Part shown: positions 46,677-58,299 of the stretch, piece after piece
Position numbering within the stretch: position 1 is the stretch's first letter
How the letters are laid out: every line of letters begins with the position of its first letter
Origin: Cricetomys ansorgei
Lineage: Eukaryota > Chordata > Mammalia > Rodentia > Nesomyidae
Assembly: GCA_026225945.1 (NCBI GenBank)
Contig: JAMJFZ010001089.1
Coordinates: forward strand, 4,329,501-4,393,500
Direction of reading: 5' to 3'
DNA length: 64,000 nt
Translations under genes and position numbers: made by a program
The notes under the pieces: generated by a model
The model's database searches: none
Told to the model about the DNA's origin: nothing
Seen by the model: the letters and a program-made list of their open reading frames with translations, nothing else

Positions 46677-49050
46677 GCTCAGTTCCTGGAGAGAGTGGGG
46701 TGAGCTACAGAGTGAGTCATGGGCCACACCTCGGTGTTCTCACCTAGGCCACCAGCACGGAAACCGAGGAAGAGAGCTTAGAGTGTCCAGGGGAGACGGG
46801 AACGCGTTATTCTATTAATTCAGATTTGGCTAACTTACTCCGTGGGAGTAAGTTTAGCACTAGGGTAAATGATAGCAGGAAGACGAGCTTCACACCCTGA
46901 AGGGGAACTATCCTAGTCAGGAGCAAAGATATTCTAAACGGAGAAACAAGGTCCCTCCCTTTGCCTATCAGACTGTTGAGAATGTGAACCTAACAAACTG
47001 GGATTTTTTTTTTTTTTCTCAAGAGTCTCATGCTGAGAAAGGAAAAGGCTGAAGCCTGGTGCCATCCAGACGGACCTTGTCTCCTGGGAGAGACTTCACA
47101 CTGTTCTGATAAGTTCTCAGTCCAGCAGGACTGGGACTGAGACGATGATGGGCAGGACTTGGCCAGGCTTGCTTACCTATTTACCTCTTGCCTTCTACGG
47201 AAACCTAAATAAGCCTCATGTCAGGGCCCGGAATTGGACTTGAGGATGGAAGGGCTCTTCCTAATGTGACCACATTGAGTAAATCTTTTTCTGCCTTTCA
47301 CTGATTCTTGAAACGTGTGAGGCAGGTGGCTGAGCCTAGCTGTTGAGGCTGCCGGGGTGGACAGGGCCAGCAGGGCTGATGGGGTCAAAGGGACCAAGGC
47401 TTTGACCCTAACAGCTCTGGTAACAAAGGGCCCGGCATAGCACCGCACTGCTGTAGACTCCTGAGGCTCGTTAGAGTTCATGTTCTTTTCAGTTCTTTCG
47501 GTTTCCTTCTCACAGGACTGAGATTCCTTAGACTTTCCTTTAGTTAATATTATTAAATATAAAGGAAGGAAAATGATCTTTTGGTTTAGATAACGCATAA
47601 AATCGGATTCTGAAGTCAACAGAGGTCTTAAGATATGTGGCTAGGAATGGAAAGTATTGAGAATATATATTGGGCACAGTTAATACAGACTATAACCAGT
47701 CATATAAAGTAATTGTAAAATGTATTAATTCTTCAAAGCTTTTTATGAGAATTTATTTTTAAATTAAATTTAATTAATTCAGTGTGTGTGTGATGTGTGT
47801 GTGTGTGTGTATGTGTGGTGTGTGCTGTGTGTGTGGTTTGTATGGTGTGGTGTGTGTGTGCATGTGTGTGTGTGTGTGTATGTATATGTGGTGTCTGGTG
47901 TGTATTGTGTGTATATGTGTGTGTGTGTCTGTCTGTCTGTCTGACTGTCTGGCCAGGATAGGAGTCTTCACTGTGAAGAGAAGCCTTTGTGAGAGGTTTG
48001 GATTTAAGCTGACTATACATTACTGAGAGTGACATGGCCAGAAATGTTGACATAAGCTTCTGAAACTCTTCTCCATTAAAGCAATCAGAGTTGTGCCAAT
48101 TCAACAGTTTCAGAACTCTGGAAATTAACAAAGAATTGCAATAGTCTAGGGAACATTTATTTTAAGAAAAATGCTTGAATTTGAATTAAAACAGTAAGCC
48201 TTGAGGTGTTTTAATTTGCTAGGTACCATGGGGTTCCTCCTAGGTCCTATTCCTAGAGAACAGTCATCATGTGACCTGCATGGCTGTCCTTGGTAGTCTG
48301 ACTCAGGGGACTTGTCTGTATTTGACCTGACTCAACTACCAAGAGGAAAGTCTTCCTGAACCAATAGTGAAATAAGCAGTGGCTATTATTTAATACTGAA
48401 GCTACCTGAGAGGTGCTAACAGTAGGAGAAATAGCAAGGTGACCAAAAGAACTTACAGAGGAAAAGCTGGAGAATGAGATGTCCATGAAGATCTGAAAAT
48501 ATCCAGAAAAACTCTGGGACCCTGGAAATCTGGGTTCATGCTCAGAAAACACCTGAGGTGGCTCTGGTTTTTGCATGGAAGAACAGAGCTGACAGCTGAG
48601 TGCTGGAGGCACGTCACAGCCTGTAGGTAGTGACTACAGAGATTGAGAGGCCGAGCGGTTCTGAGTGCTTAAGGAACTCTTTCTGACCCTTAGTTGACAA
48701 AGGAAACAAATTAACAGGGACTAGAGTGGCCTTACAGAACAAAAAAGCTTAGACTTGACAGAATAAGTATAAAACAATCACTGAACAACAAAAGCACACA
48801 CTGTACTAATCACTTTTCTCATTGTGACCAAATACATGACAGGAAGAACTTAAGGGAGGAAATGCTGTTTCTTGCATTCTAATTTTGTCATAAAATGTTG
48901 ATCTTCTGGTGGTAGATCAGTGCATAAAAATATAACCAACAGTGAAAGTGTAAAATCTAGTGTGAATCTCCACGGCTTCAGAATGTCTATTTTAACTGTA
49001 AACAATTAACTATATAATATTTATACAATAAAGTTTTAATATTTAAAAAT
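45625..49050. other. Intergenic, with GT microsatellites
   Basis: There is a pure GT run at about 46628-46670 and a complex (TGTG/GTAT/CTGT)n tract at 47781-47948. T tracts lie at 45831-45847 and 47007-47018. A small signal-peptide-like ORF at 46050 is listed separately. The larger minus-strand frames (47221-47619, 48253-48612) show no recognisable domain and are probably chance. Confidence 0.5.
46050..46133 (+). other. Small ORF resembling a signal-peptide exon (unproven)
   Basis: ATG in good context (GGCACCATGC) opens a 27-codon frame beginning MQLSAHQALLLLSLQLS and then VVHGQGD. This has the shape of a secretory signal peptide with a plausible cleavage after VHG. The frame stops at TGA, but a splice-donor-like GG|GTGAGC overlaps the stop at 46130, so the ORF could be the coding part of a first exon. 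I could not identify a family or a following exon. It may be chance. Confidence 0.2.
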
Positions 49051-49054
49051 TGTT

Positions 49055-49205
49055 TGGCGAGGCTGGTTATGGCAGTGCATGTATTTAGTCCCAGTACCCA
49101 GAAAGCAGAGACAAGTGGATTTCTGTGAGTTCAAAGCCAGCCTGATCTACACCATCAGTTCCAGGCCAGATATGGCTTCGTAAGTGAGACCCTGTGACAA
49201 AGGAA
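49055..49205 (+). repeat. B1 SINE
   Basis: GAGGCTGGTTATGGCAGTGC, TTTCTGTGAGTTCAAAGCC and TGAGACCCTGTGACA. Confidence 0.7.
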
Positions 49206-49589
49206 AAAAATGTTTTTTTGGGGGAAAATCATGTCTAATAACTAAATAAAAACAAAGAATGATTTTAAACAAAATAGAAAATATAAATATAGAGATAGAA
49301 AACATATAGCATATCTAAATAGACGTTGTGAAATTGAAAAATTCATTAACCCAAATTTCAAAATATTGAAGTGTTCCACTGTAGGTTTGGACGTGTGAGA
49401 AAAAAAAAGAACAGATTTATAAAACTGAAGACAAGTCCGTTGAGATTCTAGTCTGAGGACAGAAGGTGAACAAATGAAGAAACAAAGACCAGATCCTCAG
49501 ACACCTGGGATATCAAACATAGCTCCATGACATTGTGAGTCTCAGAAGGAAACCAAGAAAGAATAAATAAAAAGGTATGGTTGAAAAGT

Positions 49590-49800
49590 GCACAGTCCTG
49601 TGTTCAGATCCTGACCAATCAGAGAGGTCCCCTAGCCACTGCCTGTTTAATTTAAAAGGCCCACGCAGCTACATTTGGTGGTTGCCATTTTGAAAAGTGG
49701 CTGACCCCTGCATGCTGGTCCATTCTGCAGAATAAACGTGCTCTTGCACTTTGCACAGCTGGTCTTGGTGGTCTGGATTGACGGACCCTACACTACATGA
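49590..49800 (+). repeat. LTR fragment, copy 1 of an inverted pair
   Basis: Contains CCTGACCAATCAGAGAGG (CAAT-type), AATTTAAAAGGCCC (TATA-like), GCCATTTTGAAAAGTGGCTG and CTGCAGAATAAACGTGC (polyadenylation signal), in LTR promoter/R-U5 order. It matches 52215-52499 on the opposite strand. Confidence 0.7.
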
Positions 49801-50584
49801 AAGCTCTCTATCTGAGGCAGCTTTCCTTCATTTGTTGTTTGCATCATGTAGCTTCTATCCAGCCTTTTAGTTGCCACCTAGTCATACCTTTGAGTCTAAA
49901 CATTATCTTTTTTTCATGTTTGGTCAACTCTCCGCACTTCACTGAAGTGTTTCATAAACTTATAGCCAGTGTAATTTCTAGTATGGTAAGATTTAGACAT
50001 GCTGATTCCCATTTGTGTTCTGTGTTGTATTACATATGTGCTTTGTGTCTCCTTTATACTCTTCCTTTGTGTTAATTTATAGTTCCCATCTTTACGTTTT
50101 TATCTAGATAGTTTAGTTATTTCCTTAGCTATTTCCCCGAAGAGAGCCATTGTTTTAATTTATTTTTATTAACTTATTATTCAAATTTTTACTAATTTAT
50201 TATCCAAATCCATTTTGACTGAGTTGTAATAACATAAAAAAACTTCACTCCCGTTCCACCCTGTTCTCGCTCTTCTATTCTATGCTATTGTTTTCACAAA
50301 CATTACATCTTAATCTAATATATGTACCTCAATACAGATATATATGTAACTTCTCAGTCAACAATATACTCATATATAACTTCTGCAGGTTACCTTTTAA
50401 GGAAAATGGTTTCAAGAATATCTCTGTACCGACTTTTACTTATACAACAGTTATACTGTCTAATGTAGTTTTCTTAGCTGGAAACTTTCTTAGTTTCTTT
50501 GTTGTACTGGATTCGAACTACTGCCAGCTATCCTTTCATTTAATCCTAGAAGATTCTCAATTTTCAAATTGTTTCTTAAGTTTT

Positions 50585-50636
50585 GATATATTTATCTGTC
50601 ATCTATTTATCTATCTATGTATCTAGGTATCTATGC

Positions 50637-50677
<41 letters not shown>

Positions 50678-50703
50678 GGTATCTATCTATGTATCTATCT
50701 ATG

Positions 50704-50746
<43 letters not shown>

Positions 50747-50927
50747 GTATCTATGTACCTATCTGTGTATCTATGTATCTATCTATGTATCTATCTATCT
50801 ATGTATGTATGTATGTATGTATGTATCTATCTATCTATCTATCTATGTATCTATGTATCTATCTATGTATCTATGTATCTATCTATCTATGTATCTATCT
50901 ATCTATGTATGTATCTATGTATCTATG

Positions 50928-50962
<35 letters not shown>

Positions 50963-51007
50963 GTATCTATGTATCTATCTATCTATGTATCTATCTATCT
51001 ATCTATG

Positions 51008-51050
<43 letters not shown>

Positions 51051-51591
51051 GTATCTATCTATCTATGTATCTATGTATCTATCTATCTATCTATGTATCT
51101 ATGTATCTATCTATCTATCTGTCTATCTATCTATGTATCTATATGTATCTATCTATGTATCTATGTATCTATGTATCTATCTATCTATGTATGTATCTAT
51201 GTATCTATGTATCTATCTATCTATGTATCTATGTATCTATGTATCTATCTATCTATGTATCTATGTATCTATCTATGTATCTATCTATCTATGTATCTAT
51301 GTATCTATGTATCTATCTATCTATGTATCTATGTATCTATGTATGTATGTATCTATCTATCTATGTATCTAGGTATCTATGCATCTATCTATCTATCTAT
51401 CTATGTATCTATCTATCTATCTATCTATCATCTATCTATATATCTATGTATCTATGTATCTATCATCTATCTATGTATCTATCTATGTATCTATCTATGT
51501 ATCTATGTATCTATCATCTATCTATGTATCTATGTATCTATCATCTATCTATGTATCTATGTATCTATGTATCTATCTATCTATGCATCTG

Positions 51592-51648
<57 letters not shown>

Positions 51649-51697
51649 GTATCTAGGTATCTATGCATCTATCTATCTATCTATTTATCTATCTGTT
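50585..51697 (+). repeat. Giant (TATC/TATG)n tetranucleotide array
   Basis: About 1.1 kb of almost pure TATC units with interspersed TATG, and rare TAGG, TGTC, TTTA and ATCATC variants. Because neither the unit nor its variants create a stop on this strand, long Tyr-Leu-Ser-Ile frames of up to 393 codons appear in several phases; they are not genes. A shared TATGTATCTAGGTATCTATG segment recurs at about 50616, 51362 and 51646. Confidence 0.97.
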
Positions 51698-51845
51698 TTT
51701 TGGCAGGGTATGAAGGGAGGTCAGAGGACAACCTGTGGGAGCAGCTTCTTTCCTCTTTACCATGTAGGTCCTGGGGATCAAACTCAGGTTGCCAGGCCTG
51801 GTGGCCAGCAGTAACTTTACTTGCTCAGACATCTTGCCAGTTGCA
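51698..51845 (-). repeat. B3-type SINE
   Basis: Reversed SINE: GGAGGTCAGAGGACAACCTG, CCTGGGGATCAAACTCAGG and GCTCAGACATCTTGCCA. It abuts the tetranucleotide array, which may have grown from its A-rich tail. Confidence 0.65.
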
Positions 51846-52214
51846 GAATTATTTTTGTAGACTGGTTCTGCCAGTGGCACTCTCTCGTCTTCTGTCATCC
51901 TTGCCTTTGTCCTCTAATGATAGCTTTCCTGGGTATAGAATTCTCATTTTGACAGGTGTTTTTCTTTCGGCATTTTGAATACGATGTCCTGCTGCCTTCT
52001 GCTCACCGTGGCTCCTGATAAGAGATCTGTACCTGACATTACTGAGAATTACTTGTACCTAAGGAAGGTCACTTCTTTTTTTTTTTTTTTTTTTGGTGCT
52101 TTTAAGTTTCTCTCTTTGGCTTCAATGTGCAACAGTTTGATTAGGATATGTTCGTATGAGACTATCTCTGAATTTATTCTATATAGTGCTTTTTAAACTT
52201 AACATATAAATCTT

Positions 52215-52499
52215 TTACTACGTATGCAAAGCACAAAAGCAGGTTTATTCTGCAGAACGAGCCAGCATGCGGAGGTCAGCCACTTCTCAAAATGGCGACC
52301 ACCAAATGCTGTGTGGGCCTTTTAAACTAAACAGGCAGTGACTAGGGGATCTCTCTGATTGGTCAGGATCTGAGCACTGGATTGGCTCAATAAATCTTGG
52401 GGGGTGGTGGATGAGGGGCTTCTGGGAAAGCAAGGACTTTAATGGTGGGTGGAGAGTCGAGGTCAGTGCCGCCACCACTAGGGGGCGATGGTCCTCACA
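52215..52499 (-). repeat. LTR, copy 2 of the inverted pair
   Basis: On the minus strand it starts TGTGAGGACCATCGCCCCC and carries CAATCAGAGAGATCCCC, GTTTAAAAGGCCCACAC, GCCATTTTGAGAAGTGGC and AGAATAAACCTGC. It is longer at its 5' side than copy 1 and is truncated at its 3' end. Confidence 0.7.
52475..52490 (+). promoter_or_regulatory. LTR-borne CTCF-like motif
   Basis: CCACTAGGGGGCGATG is close to the CTCF core, inside the U3 end of the LTR at 52215-52499. Binding is inferred from motif only. Confidence 0.5.
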
Positions 52500-52514
52500 G
52501 TAGAATAGACTTTA

Positions 52515-54760
52515 ATTACAAACCTGTTGCAGGAGACAAAGAAATTTAATAGAGGTGAAAGGCTCAAGGTGTCAAATGTTTGTGCCTAACAACAGATATC
52601 CAGAACCTGAAGCAGAGGCTTACAGATCTAGAGGAAGAAATAGACACTTCAATGTTAGTTGTTGGAGACTTCTAGTCCGCTTTCACATTAACTTAACTCA
52701 TTAATTTGTGATGCCTGTGATGCCAGAAGCTGAACCTATGGCCTCTCACAAGTTAGAAAGGCGTTTCACTACTGAGCCACACTCAATCCTAGCCCACCTT
52801 AAGTAGTAAATAAAACCAACATACAGAGGTCAGTTATTATACAGGCAATTTGAATGGTTCTCTAAGCCAGATCTAACAGATGTTAATAGAACACTCCACC
52901 CAGTAACACCAGAATACACATTCTTATCGAGTGCGGATGAACTTACCCAGATGAGTAATACTATACCATAAAATGAGCCTCAATAAATGAAAAGTATTGG
53001 AATCATCAAAGTGTGTTCTTCCACCACAACACGATATAATTATTTATTGGCAACAGAAGGAATCTGCTAAGTTCAAACTGTTTAAACATTAAGGAGCATG
53101 GTCCTAAAGTAAGCTATGTATAAAGAAATTATAAGGGAAATGAGGTAACTTTTTAAGATAAATTAAAACTTTGAATTTTATGATATGCAGCTTATAGTGC
53201 TATCTTAGAGGAAAAAAAAAACAACGCTTAGAGGGAAAATTATAGTTGTAAATGCCTGCATTTAAAAAAAAGACATATCACAGGCTGTGTGAATGCAGTT
53301 CAGTTTGTAAAGTGCTTGCTTAGTATGCAAGAGGCCCTGGGTTCAATCCCCAGCACCTCACAAAGCAGACATGATATGCAGGCCTGTAGTCCCTGTACTT
53401 AGGAGATAGAAGCTCCGAGTCTTGACTATACTTTGAATTTGAGGCCAGCTTGGGCTGCTTGAGACCCTGTCTTCAAACAAACAAACAAACAAAAAGAATC
53501 TCAAAAATCTTAAATTGATAAACATGAGTCTCCAAAAGAACATGATAACCCCTGGCCAGCAGAAGGAAAAAATCATAGAGTATAAAATAATTAAAGTAGA
53601 AAAACAATAGAGAATTTTTTAAAAAGACAGAACCAAGAAGCTTTTTAGGTGAAGTGACTAAAATAAATAGATAGCAGGGATTCAGATAATTAATTCTGAA
53701 ACAAAAGAGAGTATATCACTATATATCTTAGAGATATACAAAGGAAATCCCATGAGAAATTATATGTCTAGATAAAATGAACAAATGACCAGAAAGGCAG
53801 AAACCGCTAACACTGACTTGAGCAGTACGAATTGGTTAATAATAGGAAGGGAGATCAAGGTAATAATAACAATAGCAGTGAAGATAATACCCATCAAGAA
53901 GGAGCAACATGGGTCGCTTCCCTAGCGAATCAACACTAATCCCTTATAACATTTCTGAAAAAATAGATTTAAGACACTTTCTGGATCCCTTTGATACTGG
54001 AATCATATTAATATCAAACTGATGGACCCAGCTAGAAAAGGAAACTATGTACTTCCTCTGAGTATGAATGCAAAATCCTCCAAAAAGATCTGTGCCCCAA
54101 ATCCAACAAGATATAACCTGCATTGTACACCATGAGGAGAGGTGGGATTTATCTACATAAGGAAACCATCTGAAAACAGTATCATAGGCAGGACGATGCC
54201 CACATGTCCCCCTTTACAGATCCGGAAAGGGCACTTAGCAAATTACAGCCCATTTCCTGATAATGGCACCTGACAGCTAGGAATAGATGAGAACTCCTGG
54301 AATCTGCTAATAGCAACTACAAGGAAACCCCATGGAAAGTATTACCATCTACAGTGAAATCAAAAGCTTTCTCTGAGGTAGAAACCCAAAAGAATGTCTG
54401 CACTTACCTCTAGATAAATGGAATGGGGGCCCTGATGAGGTCGATTGGATAAGAAAAACAAATAAAAGCCATCCATCTTAAAATATAAGAAATAAAACAA
54501 GGATCGGGGTGGGGAAAGCTTACGATCACACAAAGATCTAAGTGTGTGCAGAAGCATCATCTGTAGTAACTGCACAGTGAAGACAAAGTCTCATCAGTTA
54601 ATGAACTGATAATTGTATTATATGCCTATGTGTGTATATGTATACATAAATACACACAAGACGGGTGAGCCTTGAGAACATTCTATTAAGGAAAACAAGT
54701 TGGCACAAAGTCCTTGGACTTATACAAGAAGTTCCAAACACACAAATCTTTAGAGGCAGA
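52515..54760 (+). mobile_element. Ancient L1 fossil
   Basis: Scattered but ordered L1 ORF2 traces occur: a degraded endonuclease region (52590-52680, GTTGTTGGAGACTTC), the GAATACACATTCTTATCGAG block at 52912-52931, later RT-region traces, and a 3' UTR-like GTGAGCCTTGAGAACATTC at about 54665. It is interrupted by a reversed ID/B4-like piece (52690-52800) and a B4 (53280-53495). Much older than the 34.8-kb copy. Confidence 0.6.
53280..53497 (+). repeat. B4 (ID-B1) SINE
   Basis: An ID head (AAAGTGCTTGCTTAGTATGC, GGGTTCAATCCCCAGCACC) is joined to a B1 body and a (CAAA)n tail. Confidence 0.75.
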
Positions 54761-54794
54761 AGCTCAATGAACAGTTACTCAGGAAGAAAATAAA

Positions 54795-55050
54795 TGGGGA
54801 CTGGGAATGGGACTCAAGTCAGTAGAGCACTTGCCTAGCTTGCGCCAAGCCCTGGGTTTAATCCTTTATGCCACGGTAAACCATGGTGGCACATGGTGGC
54901 AAATGGTGGCACATGTGGTGGCACATACTTGAAATCCCAGCATTCAGGAGGTGGGGCTGGAGGAGCAGGAGGAGTTCAAGGTCATCCTCAGCTGCATAGG
55001 GGATTCCAGGCCAACCTGGGCTATGCATGGCCCTGTTTCCAAAAGAAAAA
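54795..55050 (+). repeat. B4 SINE with internal tandem repeat
   Basis: The ID head (AGTAGAGCACTTGCCTAGC) and B1 body (AATCCCAGCATTCAGGAGG) flank about four imperfect copies of ATGGTGGCAC at 54881-54925. Confidence 0.7.
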
Positions 55051-55439
55051 TAAATAAATAAAAAATGAATCAATGAATCTGAAGTTTTTCTGAGGGTGAG
55101 GAAAATGTCCTAGAATTAAATAATGGTGATGTTTGTGCAGTATTGAGATGAACTGAAAGCCAATAACCTTTCCCACTTAAAACTGGTTCAAGTATGAATT
55201 CTGCTATGTAATCTTATCATTGTAAAAGGATGGATAAAATAGAGTCCACTTCCATCCCTTTTGGTCCAAAGTCCCCTTAATTCTTTTCCACTGCCCCTTT
55301 CAGTCATTCTTTCTAGCTGGTCGCCATTCCTTTGAGATGCCTAGTCCACCCACAGACCAGGCACCCACAGCCACCACGCTTGGCTGGAACTCAGATCAGT
55401 GAGTCCAAGAAACTACTTTCTGCAGATGGGAATTAACAG

Positions 55440-55905
55440 AGAGACCCATAACTGGACTATGTGTGGGGAATGAGAGACTTTGGAGCATTTGGTCCCAAAT
55501 GGGGTGTCTTTATCGTCCTTATGAAACCTCTCCCTTCGAGGCTCAGGGATCTTATGCTGAAGAAGAGGAGGAAAGACTGTAAAGTCAGACATGGTGACAA
55601 CTCCAAGGAACAGCATCTTCTAGACACAACGGGATACACATATGATCTCATAGAGACTGTGTCAGCATGTGCGAGACCTGCACAGGTTCAAACCAGACAA
55701 AATCCCAGCACTGAAAAGGGAAAGTGAACGCAAAGTCCCACTCCTAATTAAGAAGCTGCTTGCAATTGATAACCTGCTGGAAAAAGGAAAAGCAATTTTC
55801 TCCAATGGAGTGTCACCGGATATATTAACCACACTCCAGGGCAGGCCCCATGCTCAGGAATAATTGGCCAACACAAAACAAGTGTTATTAAGGAAAAGTG
55901 AGACA
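55440..55905 (+). mobile_element. L1 3' UTR fragment
   Basis: It matches the rodent L1 3' UTR layout: CCTTCGAGGCTCAGGGATC, GAGACCTGCACAGGTTCAAA, CCAGACAAAATCCCAGCACTG, GGAGTGTCACCGGATATATT and GGCCAACACAAAACAAG. The 5' part of the L1 is absent. Confidence 0.7.
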
Positions 55906-55909
55906 AACT

Positions 55910-57805
55910 CCTGATAGTTGGAGGAGTCCTAAGAAAAGGAAAAAACCCACTGATCTGTTTGTCTGGGGGGCTGTTTAGAGGACTTATAGCAGAAACGGGA
56001 CAAAGACAGGTTATTTCTATTGAGATTGGCCAATTCTCTGAGCATATCATGAGTTGCGCCAATTGGAAGATTCCATATTCAAGCATGTCCTCTGACCCAA
56101 CCAAGCAGATTATCCACACAGGATATTCTCGAACTGCTCACCCAGCTTGGGGGTGGGGGTGGGAGGTGGGAGTATAAGGGTGAGGGCTGGGAGGGGGGGT
56201 GACATTCCTCTCTGTCCATCTCTGGCTTCTGCTTTGGCACCTAATGATCTTGGTTCATCTGGCTGGTGTTGCTACTCTCCAGCCTTGCTGATGTTCCTGG
56301 CCCCATCCCTAAAAAGGCCCAGGAAGTAGCAAAAATGGCTTCTATTGTCTGCTTCTATGGAGTCAGGACAGGTCAGGACGAGAGGATGGAAGACTGACAA
56401 TCACAAAGGCTGAGCAAAGTCTCAGTGTTCAGAGTTGTTTTCTTTCTATCTCTATCTCTTTTCTCTCTGTCTCTGTCTCTCTCTGTCTGTCTGTGTCTCT
56501 CCCTCTTCCCCCATCTCAATGTGTGTCTGTGTGTGTCCTCATGTCTTTAATCATCACTGACGAGAGACCACAAGCTCGGGAACCACTGTCACAGGTGGAC
56601 TTTTGGTGACTGCTGATGGTCTGGAGCCTGAGCCCGTGGGTCACACACAGTAGGGCTGAGAAAGGCCCTACTGCTCTCGAAGATGGGCATCAATATTATC
56701 CATGGTGTGTTATATTTGAACCAGACGAAATCAAAGGCCCAAGAAATACAGAGAAGAAGAAACTGTAGGAGGCAAGATGTTTACACACCTCTGTTCTTCT
56801 GCTTCCTCGTTTACAGGAAGCCATGACTCAGGAGTGGCCAGGGGCCAACAAGGCTGAGAAGCCACGATTTGTAAATGTCAGCATGCATAATGATAAAGTT
56901 ATACCGATAGGCAGTATGAAAAAAGTGTATATTGAAGGCACGGGGGATTCTTATTTCCTCCTGTTATTACTCATGGTCCATTAACAGCTTCATAGCCAAC
57001 ACAGTAACATCCTGGGCAGGCATCAGAGGATAAGCCACTGCTGCCCACTGGGAAAACACTCTCTGGCTTCTGGCTGCTTTTATCTGGGTCCTGGGCATCT
57101 TGGTCATCAGTATGGACAGATGAAACACCCACCTGCCGTGGTGCTGCCCATTTTCAGGGAGGAGGCCATGTTTGATGGTCTGAGTCAGTTCAACTCCCTG
57201 GAGCTAGATCCTGTTTGGCTTCCATTGTTTCTTCTGCCCTTGTTCACCCTCCGCATTTGAGGAGTGGGTGGGGTAGGAAGCAGGTCACTACGTAGCTCAG
57301 GTTATACCCTCCGGCCTCCACTCCCCAACGGCTGGGGTTACAGAAAGGCCTGTGCGTTTCTCTTCGGAAAAGCGGGCTCTCTGGGCCAATGCGAGAGCTG
57401 GATATTCCCGAGTTTGCTGGACAAATACATAAAAGCCAGTGCCCTAATACTTTCTCAATTTCCAAAGATAACCAGAAGGTTTATTAAGTTATGAACAGTC
57501 TGTACCTAACTAAATGGCAATGCATTCCAATACAGGCACTGAAACAGAAAACACTTCCGGAAAAAAGAAACCCTGGCAGTCATGAAACAGCCTTCACCAC
57601 AGGCCTGATGTTTCTGTGGGTGAGTTCCGTCCAACTTAAAGGGACTGAGACATTGAGTCAGCTATCAAGTCTTCCAGACAGGAAATACTAACACTGCATG
57701 GCCCCACTTATACGAAGACGTAGCGCTCAGCTGATCCACAGAGCTATTCATAGAAATTAGATCACGGTTTCAGAGACTGGGAGAGAAGGGTAGAATTAAG
57801 AAATA
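55910..57805. other. Intergenic, unclassified
   Basis: A (TCTG/TCTC)n tract lies at about 56440-56545. 55910-56130 may be a retroelement remnant that I cannot place. A 53-codon plus-strand frame sits at 56823-56984 behind a splice-acceptor-like pyrimidine tract, without recognised homology. No gene is supported. Confidence 0.45.
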
Positions 57806-57809
57806 GAAT

Positions 57810-57912
57810 TAGGGTTTGGGGATTTAGCTCAACGGTAGAGTGCTTGCCTCACAAATGCAAGACCGCAGGTGTGTCTGGGTCGGGTGGGGTGTTCGAATCC
57901 AGGGGTGGAATT
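57810..57912 (+). repeat. ID-type SINE with internal insertion
   Basis: GGGTTTGGGGATTTAGCTCA is an almost consensus ID head (A box), with GTAGAGTGCTTGCCTC next. About 25 bases rich in GGTGTG/GGGT separate it from GTTCGAATCC, a B box that looks more tRNA-like than the usual ID sequence. Confidence 0.7.
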
Positions 57913-58074
57913 TCGGTTTTCAAAATGGAAGAGGGTGTTGAGGGTGGTACAACAGTGTGAATGTCCTTAACACCTCTGGGCTGAACATTTCAAAATGGGA
58001 AATAAGATCGATTTTACCACAGCTTTTAAAGGTTGCCTCTGACAGATAGATACCGGACTCGGGAGACCCCAGGG

Positions 58075-58289
58075 CAGTGGTCCTCACCCTTCCTAATGCT
58101 GTGATCCTTTAATACAGTTTCTCGCGTTGTGGTGACCCCCAAGCATAAAGGTATTTTTGTTTCTACTTCATAACTGTTATTTTGCTACTGTTAGGAACTG
58201 CAACGTAAATATCCGATATGCAGACGGTCTTTAGGCGACCCTTAGTTCAATCTCCAAAGGGGTTGCAACTCACAAGTTGAGAACTGCTG
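58075..58289. mobile_element. Non-autonomous hAT transposon, SPIN-like
   Basis: The termini CAGTGGTCCTCACCCTT and AAGTTGAGAACTGCTG are imperfect inverted repeats of the SPIN/hAT type. Internal blocks GATCCTTTAATACAG, GTTGTGGTGACCCCCAAG and AGGGGTTGCAACTCAC fit the same family. The 8-bp flanks CCCCAGGG and CTCTGGAG share five of eight bases and suit the hAT target consensus nTCTAGAn. No transposase is encoded. Confidence 0.75.
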
Positions 58290-58299
58290 CTCTGGAGTC

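Noticed and set aside
47733..48131. His-Thr-rich minus-strand frame
   Set aside because: It is the translation of a GT microsatellite.
47221..48612. Two minus-strand frames of 119 and 132 codons
   Set aside because: No recognised domain, no promoter or splice context, and lengths within chance expectation for non-repeat DNA.
50617..51978. Very long open frames of Tyr-Leu-Ser-Ile repeats (251-393 codons)
   Set aside because: They arise because the tetranucleotide array lacks stop codons on this strand; they are open in several phases and have no coding signal.
56690..56775. NIIHG motif recalling nucleoside diphosphate kinase
   Set aside because: Only five residues match; the rest of the frame does not resemble the family.
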